This document shows, piece by piece, positions 37,401-52,548 of a DNA stretch of 64,000 nt. The position numbers and the translations under genes were made by a program. This stretch comes from Chloranthus sessilifolius (taxonomy: Eukaryota; Streptophyta; Magnoliopsida; Chloranthales; Chloranthaceae): NCBI GenBank assembly GCA_021018995.1, contig CM037596.1:104949416-105013415 (forward strand), written 5' to 3'. Below the pieces are notes generated by a model, which worked only from the letters and a program-made list of their open reading frames with translations, had not been told where the DNA came from and did not search any database. How positions within the stretch are numbered: position 1 is the stretch's first letter; every line of letters starts with the position of its first letter.

Positions 37401-40400
37401 TGCAAACCTAACCTTTTGCTATTTACACACAAAGCACCTTCCCTCTGGACTCGAACCAGCCTCTTCATGCTTGACAGCCCAAGGTTTTTACCATTGCACC
37501 AAGCAATTTCCCCTTCTCAAAATGAGATAAAGTTAGTTAAGATGCACTATACCGATCACAAAAAAAAGTTAAAATGTATTGTATGGTTTCTTTTACTAAT
37601 GAATGAATGAAGATCTAACGCATGGTTTTTCTTTTTCACCATAATTTAATTAAAATGTACCATGTCATCATCATCGCCCTGTCCCATCTACTTTGAGGTC
37701 AACTTTTTCCCCGCTCAATTCTATTCGGAGCTAAACTCCTTGCTATTCCACAATCTTGCGTGTCGTTTTTCACTACTCTCCAAGTCCTTATTGGTCTTTA
37801 TTTTCAAGTCCTTATTGGTCTTCATTTTCTCGTCCTTGTGCTTCTATCATTTCAATCCTTCATACAGGGGTGGGTTATCTCAACATTCCGATGGACATGA
37901 CCAAACCATCTCAAGCGACATTCTTTAATTTTCTCTTCTATTGGAGTCACCCCTAAACTTATCGTTACGTATTTTCGCTTCTTTGCAACCCAACATTTTG
38001 CACCATACAGTAATATAGGTCTTACATCATTTTATAGAAACCTTCAACCTCACAATACACCATTGGCTTGTCTCCACGTTGCCCACCCTGCATTAATCCT
38101 ATTTGAGATGTCTTCCTCAAACCTACCATCAAATTGTATAGTAGAGCACAAATACGGAAATCTATGACAATGTGGTACTAAAAGATTTTTCAAATATCAA
38201 CCTCCATGTTCTTGTGTTCTCCAGTTCTCCATACAGGAACTCCATGTATTCCGTCTATGTTCTACTAATTTTTAACCCCTTATTTTGAAGGCCTTTCTCC
38301 AAAATTTCAACTTTTCATTCACTTATTTCCTTAAAGGGACAATTAGTATCACATCATCCGCAAATAGCATATACCACGGACCTAATCTTGAATTTGTACG
38401 ATCAATTCATCCAAATCAATGCAAACAAATAAAGACTCAAAGTTGACCCTTGATGCAGCCCAACTCAGACAAGGAACTCAATTGTCTCTCCACATGTACT
38501 TCTCTAGATTTTACATCTTCATACATGTCCACATAGGCTCATAATCCCATTATATTTATTTGGAATGCATTTCTTCCTTAGCATCTACTAGAGTACTTGT
38601 CGCAAGACCCTATCATAGGCTTTCTCCAAATAAATAATTTCATGTAAACTTTTTCAGAAGTTGCCTCAATTTTCCTAACCTAAGCTAGTTCTCAAGAATA
38701 TTCAATTCCGTAGACGTTTCTCCGCTACTTTCTCTAATAGTTTCATAGTTCAACTCAAACTATTTCGCCACGATAGTAGCAAAGAATTGAGTTTCTACTT
38801 TATTCCTGTAAAAAGGGGCAAAATTATCTTCTCCATTCTCAGGCTTTTTTCTTGTTCTTGGTATCTAGTTAAACAATTGGTCAACCAAAAACCGCCTCTC
38901 TCCCATCACAATCCAAGCCTCTATAGGCATCCCATTTGGTCCTAATGTTTTCCTTTTCTTCATCTTCGCTAAGGCTGATTTTCATATGCTTCAAATACTT
39001 CACTAATAATCCCTTAATTTGGTTCTTCTTACTCCAGTTCCCTAGCATGGTTTATATTTAACAAGTCCTTAAAATATCCTTTTCATCTATTCTTTATATC
39101 ATTTTCTTTCACCATGGCACTTTCACCTTCATCCTTATTACACCTTGCCTAGTCAAAGTGTAACATATTTTTCTTGATTAATATAATGTAACATGTGGTC
39201 TACAAAGTAAACAAAATAAAGTATGATTTTGGAAGTGAAAACATAGCAAAATATAGATCGCACGAATAAAGAATTATCTTTGATTTATAAAGATAACTAA
39301 TAATGCAAATACAATAAAATGAAGCGCCTCAAATGAGTTTTGATCATCTAAGTGTAAGCTCACAATCTGAAAATTAAATACGATTATATCTATGATTGGC
39401 TGTGTTGACTGATGCAAAATCAATATGCCTTTAGATGGGCCGGAACCAATACAGACCATGCTTTTGGAAGATCCTTATAGGACTTCCCAAGAAGGCTAAG
39501 ACTGATAAAAATATTAATTAGAAATCTAGAAGGCGTGGCATACCTTTGTACAATACTTCCAAAAATAATGCAAGATTATTTCCAATTTCCATTTTGGTTC
39601 AGAAAAGCCCTGCAATTAAAAAACCATCCTTCAAAATGCACACGAAATTTGACTAAAAACAGGCAAATAATTCTAGAGTTGAAATTTGTGATTTGTCCAA
39701 ACAAAAATAATAAAATTAGCTCTATTGAGCATAAAAATATATAACCATCAATATAAAAGTTGAAAAAATACATACAAGACAACATAAAAATAAACAAATT
39801 AAAATAAGAATAGATTTTTCAACTATAATGATTTAACTTGAATTTAGAGAAAATCTATATCGGCAAAGCATCACATAACAAAATGCCTCATAACTGTAGT
39901 TGAGGATCAAAACTTTGTCCAGAAGAAGGGACGACAGTGACCAATCAATACAGTGCTACAAAATCAATGTTATCTGCTCCTAGGAATATCCTTCAATGAC
40001 ACCCTTTTTACTACTGAAAACAGATGCAATGCCTTGCGCAAATAAACAAATACAAGAAGGAATTTGAATAAATATAACAAATTAACAAATTATCAAGAAA
40101 AAAATTAGCTTAATTAGTTTTTCAAGCATTTTCATTGTTATTGCTCCGAAAAGAAAATTATTAAATTTCCCAAATTTTCATTTAATAATTATAAAAGGGA
40201 ACAAATTGTGATATCACACCTTCTCTCATTATAATAGTAAAGATAAAGAATGCTGCCAAACTGGTTTTCAACCAAAATTACAAGCTAAAGCAGCAAAGAT
40301 AGCCTTAAATAATTTATTAAAGAAAAAAAAACACTGTAAGTGTTTTTGCTACTGACATGGCCTGGTTCACAAATTCTTTTAACTAAAGTAAGAGCCATGG

Positions 40401-43400
40401 ATAATGTTGCAAGTTTTACACAATGAACTTGATATCCTAGATCCAATGTGTAGAAAAAACTGACATAGATGATTGAGCTAAGGGATCTACAACTTGCACA
40501 CAAGATTTGTACCGTGGCACATGGTTAAAACGGAAGACTTTGTTATTTTTGGGATTTGTGCCACATGAAACACCATCTAAGCCGTTTGATTTTTAGACAA
40601 TGATAGAAAGATCTTTGAGGCCAAAGATTGGCACAAGACGTGATCTGTATTATCTGATTGAATACAGTCAAAGTCCATCATCTGATTCAATTGTTAACTC
40701 TGACAAATCAGATGATAGAGATTGCGTTTCGTGCCAATCTTTGGCCTCAAAGATCTTTCCTTCATGGTCTTCAAATCAGACTGCTTGGATGGTGTTCTGT
40801 GTGGCACAGATCCCAAAAATAACAAAGTCTTCCGTTTTAACCATGTGCCACGGTACAAATCTCATGTGCAAGTTGTAGCTCCCTTGAGCTACTAACCATT
40901 GACAAATCATTAGCTATCAAGAATAAGAAATAAGACTTAATAGCATTAAAAAAAATAGATAGATACAGGAAGCGGTTGTTCAATACCTTTACAAATAAAG
41001 GAAGAAGGTCTTTATCATAGGTGATCTCATCTAGAATAATATCCACGATAGGGGTTCTGAAACCAACTTCCACAACAATAAATTAGAACTTCAACGATTA
41101 AAGGATAATTTACAAGGTACCAATCTAGCAGTAACTAAGAAAAGCAAGCTGAGCACCTTAAACCATCAGCTCTAGAAGTACAACCCCGGTTGTCTGCTTC
41201 CTTCTTTATCACATCAAGCTCCATAATCTAGAAAAGCTCCGAAACAAATTAAATAGTTTTTAGTTGATCTCCCAAATATTTCTTGAAGGACGACCACCAG
41301 AAGAACCTTACAAGTGTCAATAATTTCTGCACAGCAACGTAAGTTCGTTTTTCTAGTTCAGCCGCTGCAAGAGTCAGAGCAGCATCATGATCATTTAGTG
41401 TTTCAGCCAAAGAATTTTCTCCCATTTTGGCATGATGATGAGATCTTTCATACACTACGGACAAGCAATCTTTGATTAAGCTTTTGAAGCTTATTCTTCG
41501 TGAACCCTGAAAGTTGTTTGCTTATAAGTATGAATTTTCTTCACAATTCAAAAAATACTTAACAATAACAGTGGAACAGTAAAAAAGTAAACTTCAGCTG
41601 AAAAGAGAAAATAAAACATACAAATTTATTGCATTACATAACATAGTGACCAGTCGGGGTTCGGGAATAAATCTTCTTGGAAAAAATTCTGCAAAATTGT
41701 CAAATTCGGGAAAAATATGGTCAAATTTTGGAAAAATTATAAAATATATTAATTAAAAATTATAAAAATGCAAAATAAAAATTTTTCATCAAAATAGGGA
41801 AAATGTCATAAAATTCGTATATAATTCGCAAAATTCGTGAATTATTCAGAAGATTTGGATTTTATTCGAAAATTCGCGAATAATTCGGATTTATTCGTTT
41901 TTCAAAAATTCATGACTTTTTCTGAAAGTTGGCAAATTTGGTCACTACGCTACGTTAATCCAATTAATGCCAAAAAACAGGTAAAGAAGAAGAAAAAGAA
42001 AATGTAAAGAAAAGAAAAGAACTCGCATCTTCTTTGACACTATTAATAAACGCAATACCAGAAGCATGTTGAGCAATGACTCCTTGAAGAGGGCCCAATC
42101 CACGGTATCTAAAATGCAAAATGTGAAAGTGACATAATTTGGGAAACAACAAAAAGCAAACTCCAAAAAATTACGACAGCTTCAACATTAAATAATATAC
42201 AGCTAACCTTTATAGATAGTATAACGAGACACAAAATCTCCTTCAAGAACATCGACCAGATATTGGAACACCAAAAAGTCCCTCAGGGACTGCAATAATA
42301 AAGGAACTATTGTCATGGTTATGTAGTGATCTGACATAAGATACAGTCCTTGGATTCATGTCAATGACCTGCCAGAAGAAAACTAAAAACAAAATCTAGT
42401 CATATATTTCTATGTAATCTTGTGGCTCGGGATTAGGGATGTCAACAGGTCGGGTCGGGTCGGGTCAAGTTAAAACTTTGGCTGCCCAATAAGAACAATG
42501 CAAATGCCCGACCCAACGCCTGACTGGAAAACTCAACCCGACCCGACAAATACCGGACACGACACGACCTCTTGTTCGACCCGACCCGTTGACAGCCCTA
42601 CTCAGGATGCTATAATAGTTTCAACAGATACGCCAAAAATATCCGACTTGTCCGCAGAAAAAAACAAGATACTCTAGATCAGTGAAGCCTCATATGAGAT
42701 TATAATAAAGCACAATAATGCCAAATAAAAATAATGGAATGCCAGTACATTATCATGCAAGCTCTTGAGAATATGCTGCAAACAAACTGAGGCCCAAAAG
42801 CAAGGAGAAAAATTGGGAGAGCCGGGGATGAACAAATTAAAGAAAGTTCAAATAGAATTAAAGAGTACAAGAAAATGTAAATAGTGGTCAGCTTGTACTA
42901 TATAAAATGTCAAAATAAGTAGAAAACATTACAAAAGTACACAGAGCCACACAAAATAACGGCTTGGCTCAGTATCATCATCAAGAAGACACTACGGTAT
43001 GTTTTGCCTCATGGAAAATAGCAATTGTAAATCTCATACTTAACATGAAACTATGGAGGACATGACAGTAATTAGTACTGTACTGAGTCGGGTCTGGTTG
43101 GGCCAAAACTTTGTCTGTCCGATGGGTATAAGGCAGATGCTCAACCTGGCCAGCTCGTGCACCAGGACTCGACCCGACCCGATGGGTCAAAGGTATATGC
43201 CCAACCGGACCCAAAAACCCAGCCCGACCAGGTTAAAAACCCTATTTTCTTCGTTTTTATATAAAATATCAGGTCAGGTTTGGTCGGATGCTTCACGGCC
43301 AACCTGACCTGACAGGTCAAGTTCATGTGCCCGACCCAATTAAAAACCCGGGTCTGGTGGGTCAGGTATCAGGTCGACTAAAAATACATGGGTGTTTGCC

Positions 43401-46400
43401 AAAAATCTGCACTCTGTTCATATTTTAGTCGTTACTTACCCAATTTTCTAGAATCCCCAAAGAACCATCCCTGAATAGAGCTTCGGCATCCCCATCACCC
43501 TAAGACAAGAAAGAGTATGGGCATCGACGGTCTAGTTCTTAGGGCCGGCGACTGGATCTGTTCAAGGTGTCACAATGTTAATTTTAAAAGGAGATCCATT
43601 TGCCATCGTTATGGATGTTCCTCACCAAGATCGTTGGGAACGGTGGTCGAGAGCGAAGAGGAACAAATCTCTAGGGCTGGCCCTAAGCATTAGGTTATAA
43701 ATAATGGTTCTCCGATGCAGGATTTAGAGCAAGGTTGGTCCGTTGTGGGTAGCAGAGGCCATTTTTTTTCGGACTCCGGTTGCCGGAAAGTTGGGTGTGC
43801 TTTGCCTCCTTCTCGCCGATGTCAGGGGGTATCCTATGCTGACGCCGCCTCGGGTGGCCCACACAAAACCCTAACCTCGGACGACGGCTCCCCCAAGACA
43901 CCCTTTGGAGTGGTTTCAGGTTTTGACAATTTGGTGGCCCCCACTACCACAAAGATTGGGCCGTCTTTTCTTCCTCTAGGGTTTACGAGTCTTTTGTTTT
44001 CTTCCCTTGAGCTAAACTTATAAGATTACTGGCTAATCTTATACACCATTAAAGACACTATATTACTTTCACATATACGTCTGGCTACAGAACCATTGGA
44101 CTCTACATGATAGACCGGCCGTTTCGGCCATCACTAATACTAAGTTTCACCTTCGGTGCCCCTCCGCTGAGACAGCCAATGTGATTCTCTCCAAAAAGGT
44201 CTTCTCCATTGATGGCAAACCTGTTGAATGCAGCAGATGGGACCGGGATGCAAACAAACTACGGCTTCACAGATGGGAGAACAGAATCTAGATTCGACTC
44301 TTCGGTTTTCCTCTCCACGCCTAGACCCAAGAGGTCCTTCAGGGGATCAGCGTGCGATGTGGTGGGTGCATCCTCATTGATCGAAGTATCGAGGACCTGT
44401 GGGAAACTCGGTATGCCCGGATATTGGTGGCTTCCGCTGACAGGGAGGCAATCCCCAGAGCTTGTGAGATCAGCCTCAATGAACAAAAAATCCGAGTTTT
44501 CGTAGAAGTGGAGCTCGTGGAGAAGGTGGTCCTCCCGTGACAATCACACCATGTAGCTGAGCGGACCATAGGGCTGCCCGATCCTATGGTACAGCAATCC
44601 ACCCATTCAGGGACGGGATAGAAGGGACCATAGGGCTGCCCGACCCCGTATGCGCCTCTCCATCGAAGGTCGTCCCCGCCGACAGGTCGAGGTAGTGGAT
44701 TTGAGGGTTGTCATGGTTGTTTCGATTCTGTTTAGGATGATTTGGAGGAGGGAGAAGTGGATTGTCAGTTGGAAGAGGCGAAGAATCAGTCCTTCGACAG
44801 CGTGGCTGCAAGTTTCAATCATCGCCCGATGTCGGAGATGCAACTCCCTACACCCTTCTCCGGCACCGTACCGCGGCAATTGTCAGTGGCCGACTTTTCT
44901 CGCTCTCTAGATCTAACAGTGAATAGTGATCCTTCCTCGCTCGGGTACAAGATCCAAAGGCAGAGAAGAGATGGAAGACAAGTTGGCGATATCGTTGGGT
45001 CAAAAGCTCGAGTATGTTTTTAGGGATTGGGACCCAATGACCCTCAGATTGACACGTGGTGAACTGCTGCCAGATGGCGTCGGCTGGACCAGGGACAGCA
45101 TGGTCATTTCCCCTGTGGATACTTCTGGAAGTAAGGGCAATGTGATTACCACCTTTTTGTCTGGCCTTGTGGTTTTCAAATATGGTAATGGCTAGGGGCC
45201 ATTGGGATGCGAGTTGGAACCAAATCATCTGGTGTTCGGGTAAGGAGGACTATGCTGGACCGGAGCAGGTAAGTGGCTTAATGGGCCTTTTGGGGTTTCT
45301 TTTCGACAGGACTGGATCCTTAAATGGATATGTCGGGCCTCCTATTTTCTTGGACCTATTATGCCAGCCTAGGGCTCTAATTTTAAGGGGCATTTCCTGA
45401 ATCTGGCGCTAGAGTTTTGCCCTTTAGGACCCGGGTCAGGACCCGTGGTTCCCTTTCCTTCATCTCCCTGCTCTTTCAGCACCTTGCGCCCGGGCACACC
45501 AACACTAACTCTCGTACTTCCTATCCTCCCTGCCGGCGGTTCTTCTTCCTCGGTTTCTTCATCTGAATGGGTCGTGTCGATTACCTTTGAGACATCGTCT
45601 GCGGAATCCTCCGAGATTCTTCTTATGGCGAGGTGCTCCCTCTCCGCTCAATGTACTGCAATGAAAAGGGCAGATGGGTGGAATACTTGCCCGGTGTGGC
45701 ACCTCCTCTTCAACTAACCCGAAGAGCCCCTAACCCTGATCGCGGGAACAACTCGGATCTAGAGGCCATCGATGAGATCATTGCTTTTGGGAAGGAACAT
45801 GGGATGTCATTTTCTGGATCCGATGAAGCTCTCTAGAAGATCTTTACATCTATTTCCAAGGGGCGTTTTAAATCCTTGGCTACTCCAAAAAAGAAAAAAC
45901 ATAAATCCAAAGAACTGGCCAGACTGGAGTGGGGTATGTCGGACAGGAGGGGGTCAGGGTCTCTGTAAGACTCTTCCTTGCAGTCGGGTTTTCTACCTGT
46001 CTTTATGAAGATTCTGTCATGGAACGTTAGGGGTATTTGCAATCCGAATAAAAGGTCGAGGGTGAAGCAAATCATTTTATCTCTGAATTCGGCGATCATC
46101 ACTCTACCAGAGACGAAATGGGGAGCTTGCGATAACTCTAAGGTCGCTTCTGTTTTGGGTGGCAACATATGGGATTGGATTGGAGTGGACTCAGTTGAGG
46201 CGTCGAGGGGGATCCTCCTTGCTTGGAATTCACTTCTATTCTAAAAGATCGATGAGGAAATCGGGTGCTTCTCCGCCTCGATCAAGCTTATTAATAGAGA
46301 CAACGGAAAGAGTTGGGCTTTCACTGATGTTTATGGGCAAACCAATGCCTTGCGATACCCCCATGAAGCGTCTGGGGGCTGCCAGGATCAGTGAGATATG

Positions 46401-49400
46401 GCCAATATACACTCCTTCATCAACGATTGGGCTATTGTAGATTTGCCTCTGCGGGGGGCCCGGTTTACTCGGTCTAACCTTCAGCAGGAGGCCTCTTTCA
46501 GCCACTTAGATCATTTTCTTACTTCTACTGATTGGCTGGATATGTTTCCCCATGCTTCCCTGTAGGGTCTTGCCAGAGCGGTCTCCGACCACTGGCCTAT
46601 GCTGCTCGACTGCGGATTTTTGGGCAGAGGTCCTACCCCCTTTAGATTCGAGAATCAATGGTTACTTAATGAGGTATTCAAAGGCCTGGTCCCTCTTTGG
46701 TGGAGGGAAACTAATCCCAATGGGTCGGCTGCTTTTCGTTTCATCTCCAAGCTGGGTCACCTAAAGGGTCGAATCAAGAACTGGAACCGAGAGGTTTTTG
46801 GGATGTCTCATGAGTGGAAATCAATCATCCTTGATTGCCTCAAGGAGTTGGATCTCATTGAAGAGGATAGGATGTTGTCTGATACCGAAAATACCGAAAG
46901 ACTTAATCTCAAGATGAGGTTTAGAGAGAGGAGTCTTCAGGAAGAGATGAGTTGGAAACAAAAATCCAAAGTGCACTGGCTAAAGGTTGAAGATAATAAT
47001 ACCAAACATTTCCATATGATTGTGAATGTCAGATCTAAAAAGAAGCTCTTGACTAGAGTCGTGGTGAACAAGGTGGAATTCTCGAATCCGGACCAAATTA
47101 AGGGGCAGATTTCAGACTTTTACCGCACCTTGTTCCAATATGAGGGTTGGGCCAGACAGCAGATTGATGGGCTCTCTTTCCCTCTTGGACCGGACAACCG
47201 CAATGGTTTGGAGAAATCGTTCTCTGAAGATGAGATCTAGAAGGCCATAAAGCGGAGTGGGAAGAATAAGTCCCCGGGACCTAACGGGTTCAACATGGAA
47301 TTTTATGTTTACTTCTGACCATGTCTCAAACACGATATCCTCGAATTCTTCAAGGAATTTCATTCTCAGGTGGTAGAAGCCTAAACTCAACTTTCATCAC
47401 TCCAATCCCAAAGAAAGAGGGCACTTCTGATATTCGAGACTTTCGTCCCATTAGTCTCATTAACTGCCTCTCAAAATTTCCGAGACTCAAGGGGCCTTCG
47501 TTCAAGGTCGCCAGCTATTGGACATGGCGGTCATCGCCCACGAGTGGTTCACTAGGCTTTCTCTACTCGCTCGCTGGGTTTTGTATGGAAAATTGACATG
47601 GAGAAGGGATACGACAACTGGGACTGCCTTGATTACATGCTGAAGCGATTTGGTTTTGGCGATTGCTGGAGAAAGTGGATGAGAGCATGTGTATCTTCGC
47701 CTTGGTTCTCGGTGATTATCAATGGTTCGCTTTCCAGGTATTTCAAAAGTTCGCGGGGGCTGAGACAGGGAGATCCCTTATCCCCTCTTCGTTTCAACAT
47801 GGTGGGGGAGGCTCTGGGGGCTCTTATTAGCAAGTTGGGGGCTCTTAACCGGATCTCGGGAATTTTAGTGGGTAGCAATGTCTACGTAATAACCCATCTC
47901 CAATACGCTAACGACACGATATTTTTCGGTAAAGCTGATCAAGAGGAAGTGGCACGTTTGCCAACATTCTATTGGCTTACGAAGCGATCACTGGCTAGAG
48001 GGTTAACCTGCAGAAATCTACGATCTCTGGGATTAATTTGGAGTCGGTGGCTGCCGCTGCTTTAGCTGCTACGGCGCTGTGTGTTCCCTCTCCTCTCCCC
48101 ATCTCCTATCTGGGTCTTCCGTTGAGCACCGGTAAGCTGAAGGCCAGCGATTGGGAGGTGGTCATACAGAGATTTCAAGGAAAATTGGCCTTCTAGAGGA
48201 GAAAATTCCTTAGTATGAGGGGACAATTGTAGCTCCTCAATTATGTTCTTTCTAGCCTTCCGATATTTTTCATGTCTATCTACAAATACCCGATGGCGGT
48301 CATTCATTCTCTTGAAAGAATTGAGAGACTTTTTGTGGGAAGGCGCAGGCTTGGATAAAAAGTATCACTTGGTGGCTTGGGGGATTTGTCAACTTCCTAA
48401 ATGTTTTGGAGGGCTGGACATTCGAAACCATCACCGAACTAATATCGCGCTTCTTGGCAAATGGTTATGGTGAGCTAGCTCGGTATCGGAACAGAATAGG
48501 CTATGGATGTCTATCCTAAATCAGAAATATGGTAGGAATCGGGGATCATGGGGGATCAATGTCAACCGAACGTGGAACGCCTCAGCTTGGTGGAAAGATA
48601 TCAGTTCTGTTTCGACCAAATTTTCCCGCTGGATCAGCTATGGCGATGGAACTCAGATCTCTTTTTGGGAAGACCCTTGGCCTTTCCTTTACCCATTAAG
48701 ATTGATGTTTCCTTCCGTCTTCGAAGCGTCCACTGATCCTCTAGGTCTGGTCGCGGACTTCCTCCATTCCAATGGTGAGGCCCCGGTGTGGGATGTCACT
48801 ACTAGGAGGGCTCTAAGAGAGGATGACTCAGAGCACTATCTGAGTTTGATGGATACACTTTATAGCTTTACCCCGAATCACCATCGTCGAGATCTGAGGA
48901 CTTGGTTGTGTACCAAGAATGGGGATTTCTCAGTCAAGTCCTTCTATCGAGCCCTCACCTACAGACCGCTCATTAGAGTGGAGTGGTCTTTCACCTAGAA
49001 GGCCCCGATTCCTCCTAAAGTTAGATTTTTCATTTGGACAGCGATGAGAAGTCTCATTCTAACCATGGATCAGCTGATTACTCGGGGCAAACCCCTTCAG
49101 AATAGATGTCCAATGTGCCTCCTCGCGAAGGAATCTATTCCCCGCCTGTTTATTCATTGCGGGGTTGCAACAAAAAATTCGCGTATCATACTGATGTCCT
49201 TTGACCTCAGATGGGTTGGCCCAGAGACCCTGCCTGAGTTTCTGCTCTCATGGAATGGCCTCAGATGGGACGGACCGCAAGGGGCCTTTTGGAGGGTGGG
49301 GGCTTATGCGGTGTTATGGTCTATTTAGCTTGAAAGGAATGATAGAGTTTTCAGCCGAAAGCATCGTCCGATCGGCACCATCCTCAACCTTATTAAGGAT

Positions 49401-49692
49401 CTGATGTGCCACAGGATCTTGCTAGACAAAGTCGAGGGGCAGGTTTTAGGAGAGCTGTGTTTTTTACTTTTGAGCCCCTCCTCTCCCTGTTTTGGGAGGG
49501 GTTTGCTCCTTGCTAGGCTATGGCCTTTGCTTTTTCTTGCTATGTTTTGTTTGGTACTTCTTGTTGTTGTTTTTCCAGCTCCTCGCTGGTTTTTTAATGA
49601 TATGATTGCTTCTTTTACCGATCAAAAAAAAAGGTATCAGGTCGACTCAACCCATTTGCAGTGAAAACAGTGGTGCAACACACAGGTGTGAG

Positions 49693-49767
<75 letters not shown>

Positions 49768-52456
49768 GTGTGTGTGTGCGCAAAAATGTTGCACATGGAT
49801 GCTAGATCGCATGAAATAAGATCACGAGTTGCACCACATCTCTAAGGGTTTGCCAGTCCCTCTAGCGATTTTAGAAGAACAAATGAACTGTTTTGCCCTT
49901 CATTTCATGAGTCCAAGATACAGTTTTCAACCCATAAATTTTTGCCATTGAAAATTTCCACCTTGGATGCCAAAAGGGACTCAAAAACACTAGAATAGTG
50001 GTAGAATCTAAAAAAAGCGCAAACGACATGTGAGATGCTGAACAGTTTTGGTAGGATACACAAAATGGGGTGTCGTTCCTTTGTGAAGGGCAATTGGAAG
50101 ATCCAAATAAGAAACTAGAGGAGGTTCAGCTAGACTAGCCTCCGGAGTTGACATTTGATTTGTGTCTTGAACAAAAGGGGAAGGCGTCTTAACCTTTTGT
50201 CTTCTTTTTCCTTCTAAAGCATTTTCCTTTTTCAAACCTGTCAAATTGAACCACCTCAGGGTTACTTCCACTCACAAGTTCTTCAAATCTGGCTTCAGCA
50301 TCTTCCTCATCTTCCCAAGTAGCACAAGGTAATGGCACAAGAGTGTCGGTGCTCTCTTCCACTTCCACTTGCATATACTTCTTCCCCCTAAGAGGGCATT
50401 GAGGGGGTATGTAGGACTGGGTAGACTGGAAAAAGGTGGCATACATGGTAACAAAACACTTCTCGGTGACTGGATCATAGCACTTGTATCCCTTTTGATG
50501 TGGAGGGTACCCAACAAAAACACATCTCACAGCCTTAGGAGAAAGTTTATCACGAATAGACAGGATATGCGTAAAGCAAAGACACCCAAAGATCTAGGCT
50601 GGAAAAAAAAAGAAACAACTATCAGGAAACACCAATTTGAAAGGGCACTCACCCCAGGACCGGTGAAGGCATTCTATTAAGAAGGTAGCTGGCAGTAAGA
50701 ATAGCATCACTCCATAAATGTTTCGGAACATTCATACAAAGAAGTAGAGAGCGAGTCACCTCAAGAAGATGTCGATCATTCCATTATGCCATTCCATTTT
50801 GTTGTGGAGTATACAGGCAGGAGGTTTGCCACTAAATTCCATGAGAGCGAAGGTAAGATTGGAGATGTTGGGAGTGCTCTCCCCTATTATCTGATCTAAA
50901 GACCTTCGCTCTTGCTTGGAATTGAGTTTCAACCATCTTATGATAGACCAGAAAAATCTAACCAACTTTATCTTTGATTCTCATCAAAAACACAGTGGAA
51001 CAACGAGTGCATTCATCCATAAATATAACAAAATAAAGAAACCATGTAAGACAACCACTGAGGAAGGACCAAAAACATCAGAGAAAACAATATGGAAAGA
51101 ATAGTACATTTGTTACTATTAATTGGATAAGAGATATGGCAATGTTTCGAAAGTTGACACACTTCACACTGAAAATCTTTATACTCAGAATGTCTAAACA
51201 GGTTAGGGAATAGAAGATGCAAATGAGGTAATGGAAGATGTCCCAGACGACGATGCCATAACTGTGCAGTCTCCAATGAGGTGGCAGCAGCCACAATTCT
51301 CGAAACTCTTTTTTCATCTCCAAACACAAAGAGGCCCCTCTCCTCATGAACATGTTCAAATATCTTCCTCGTAGTTACGTCCTGAAAAGGACAATACAAC
51401 GGAAAGAAGGTTACATTGTAGTCCATAGACTTAGTGATTATACCAATTGAAAGGAGACTCATAGACATTTTTAGATATGTAGTGTAGAATCAAGAGACAA
51501 ACCACTAACATGCGCATTGCCTTGCCCTAGTACTGAAACAAGGGAACCAACAGCAACACGAATACCACTCGAAGATGATAAAGGCAAATGTGATCAAACA
51601 TTGAAGACATACTGGTCATATGGTCAATCACTCCTGAATCAATGATCCAGGGAGACTGAGAGGAAGAAGAAGAATCAGCAGTGCCGATAATACCCTACTC
51701 GGCTAGATGAGAGGAGAAGCATGAGCAGGAACAATTTACCGGCTTATTAATTTCCTGCATTTTTTATCCTATCTAGAGACGATAGCAGTTTGCAATCTGG
51801 GTTATAAATTATGCACAATATGTGCATTTCAAGAGACAAAAAGACAAATTCATTGCTTTTGACAATGCATGGAATCAATTCATTGTCTCAACAACTTAAG
51901 GCTACAGAGTCCACACCTCGCACGAGCCCTGCCAAGTTTACCAGGCTGCACTCCTGATTATCCATATTAGTAGTGCTTGGCTTCATCTCACAAGTTATTA
52001 CAAACTATCAATTCCTAGTTATATTAAATCTTGTTGCAATAAACTCATTGTGACACATTCAATAGATAGATGGATTTACCTTCATTCCCACCAACTGGAG
52101 ATCCCTTTCACTAACTGCTTGACAAATGTCTTGTATTAGGAGGACAAATTTCTGTAAAGAAAAAAATTTTGATCAAAAAGGACCCAGTCCTCTAGGCGCA
52201 ATACTAGAGATACTAAACATAATGAAAATTTAAGGACACACACTGAATCATATTACACCAAAATAACATGCATAAATGGATTCTGAGAAACTTGAAATAA
52301 ATGACTGTTTATTCTGAACTTCACAGCACAACATGATCTCCGGTAGAACATCACTTTATCTGCCATGCTAGAATTATAGAAAGTGCATATAAATGTAGGA
52401 GCAAATGTGCAAGTTCATTGAAGTGCATGGCACATATGTATTTATGTATGAATGTA

Positions 52457-52493
<37 letters not shown>

Positions 52494-52517
52494 ACCTATA
52501 TATATATATATATATAT

Positions 52518-52548
<31 letters not shown>

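Larger units (their letters stand above)
43380..49632 (+). mobile_element. Full-length L1-type LINE in intron 6
   Basis: 6253 bp bounded by a perfect 15-bp duplication GGTATCAGGTCGACT (43365-43379 and 49633-49647). It ends GATC followed by nine A, a usual plant LINE tail. ORF1 and ORF2 are in the normal order but broken. It is antisense to SNI1 and belongs to the family of the LINE at 1-3116. Confidence 0.96.

Noticed and set aside
37447-37501. Functional tRNA gene on the minus strand
   Set aside because: Pol III boxes fit, but the acceptor stem does not pair and a SINE-like tail follows.
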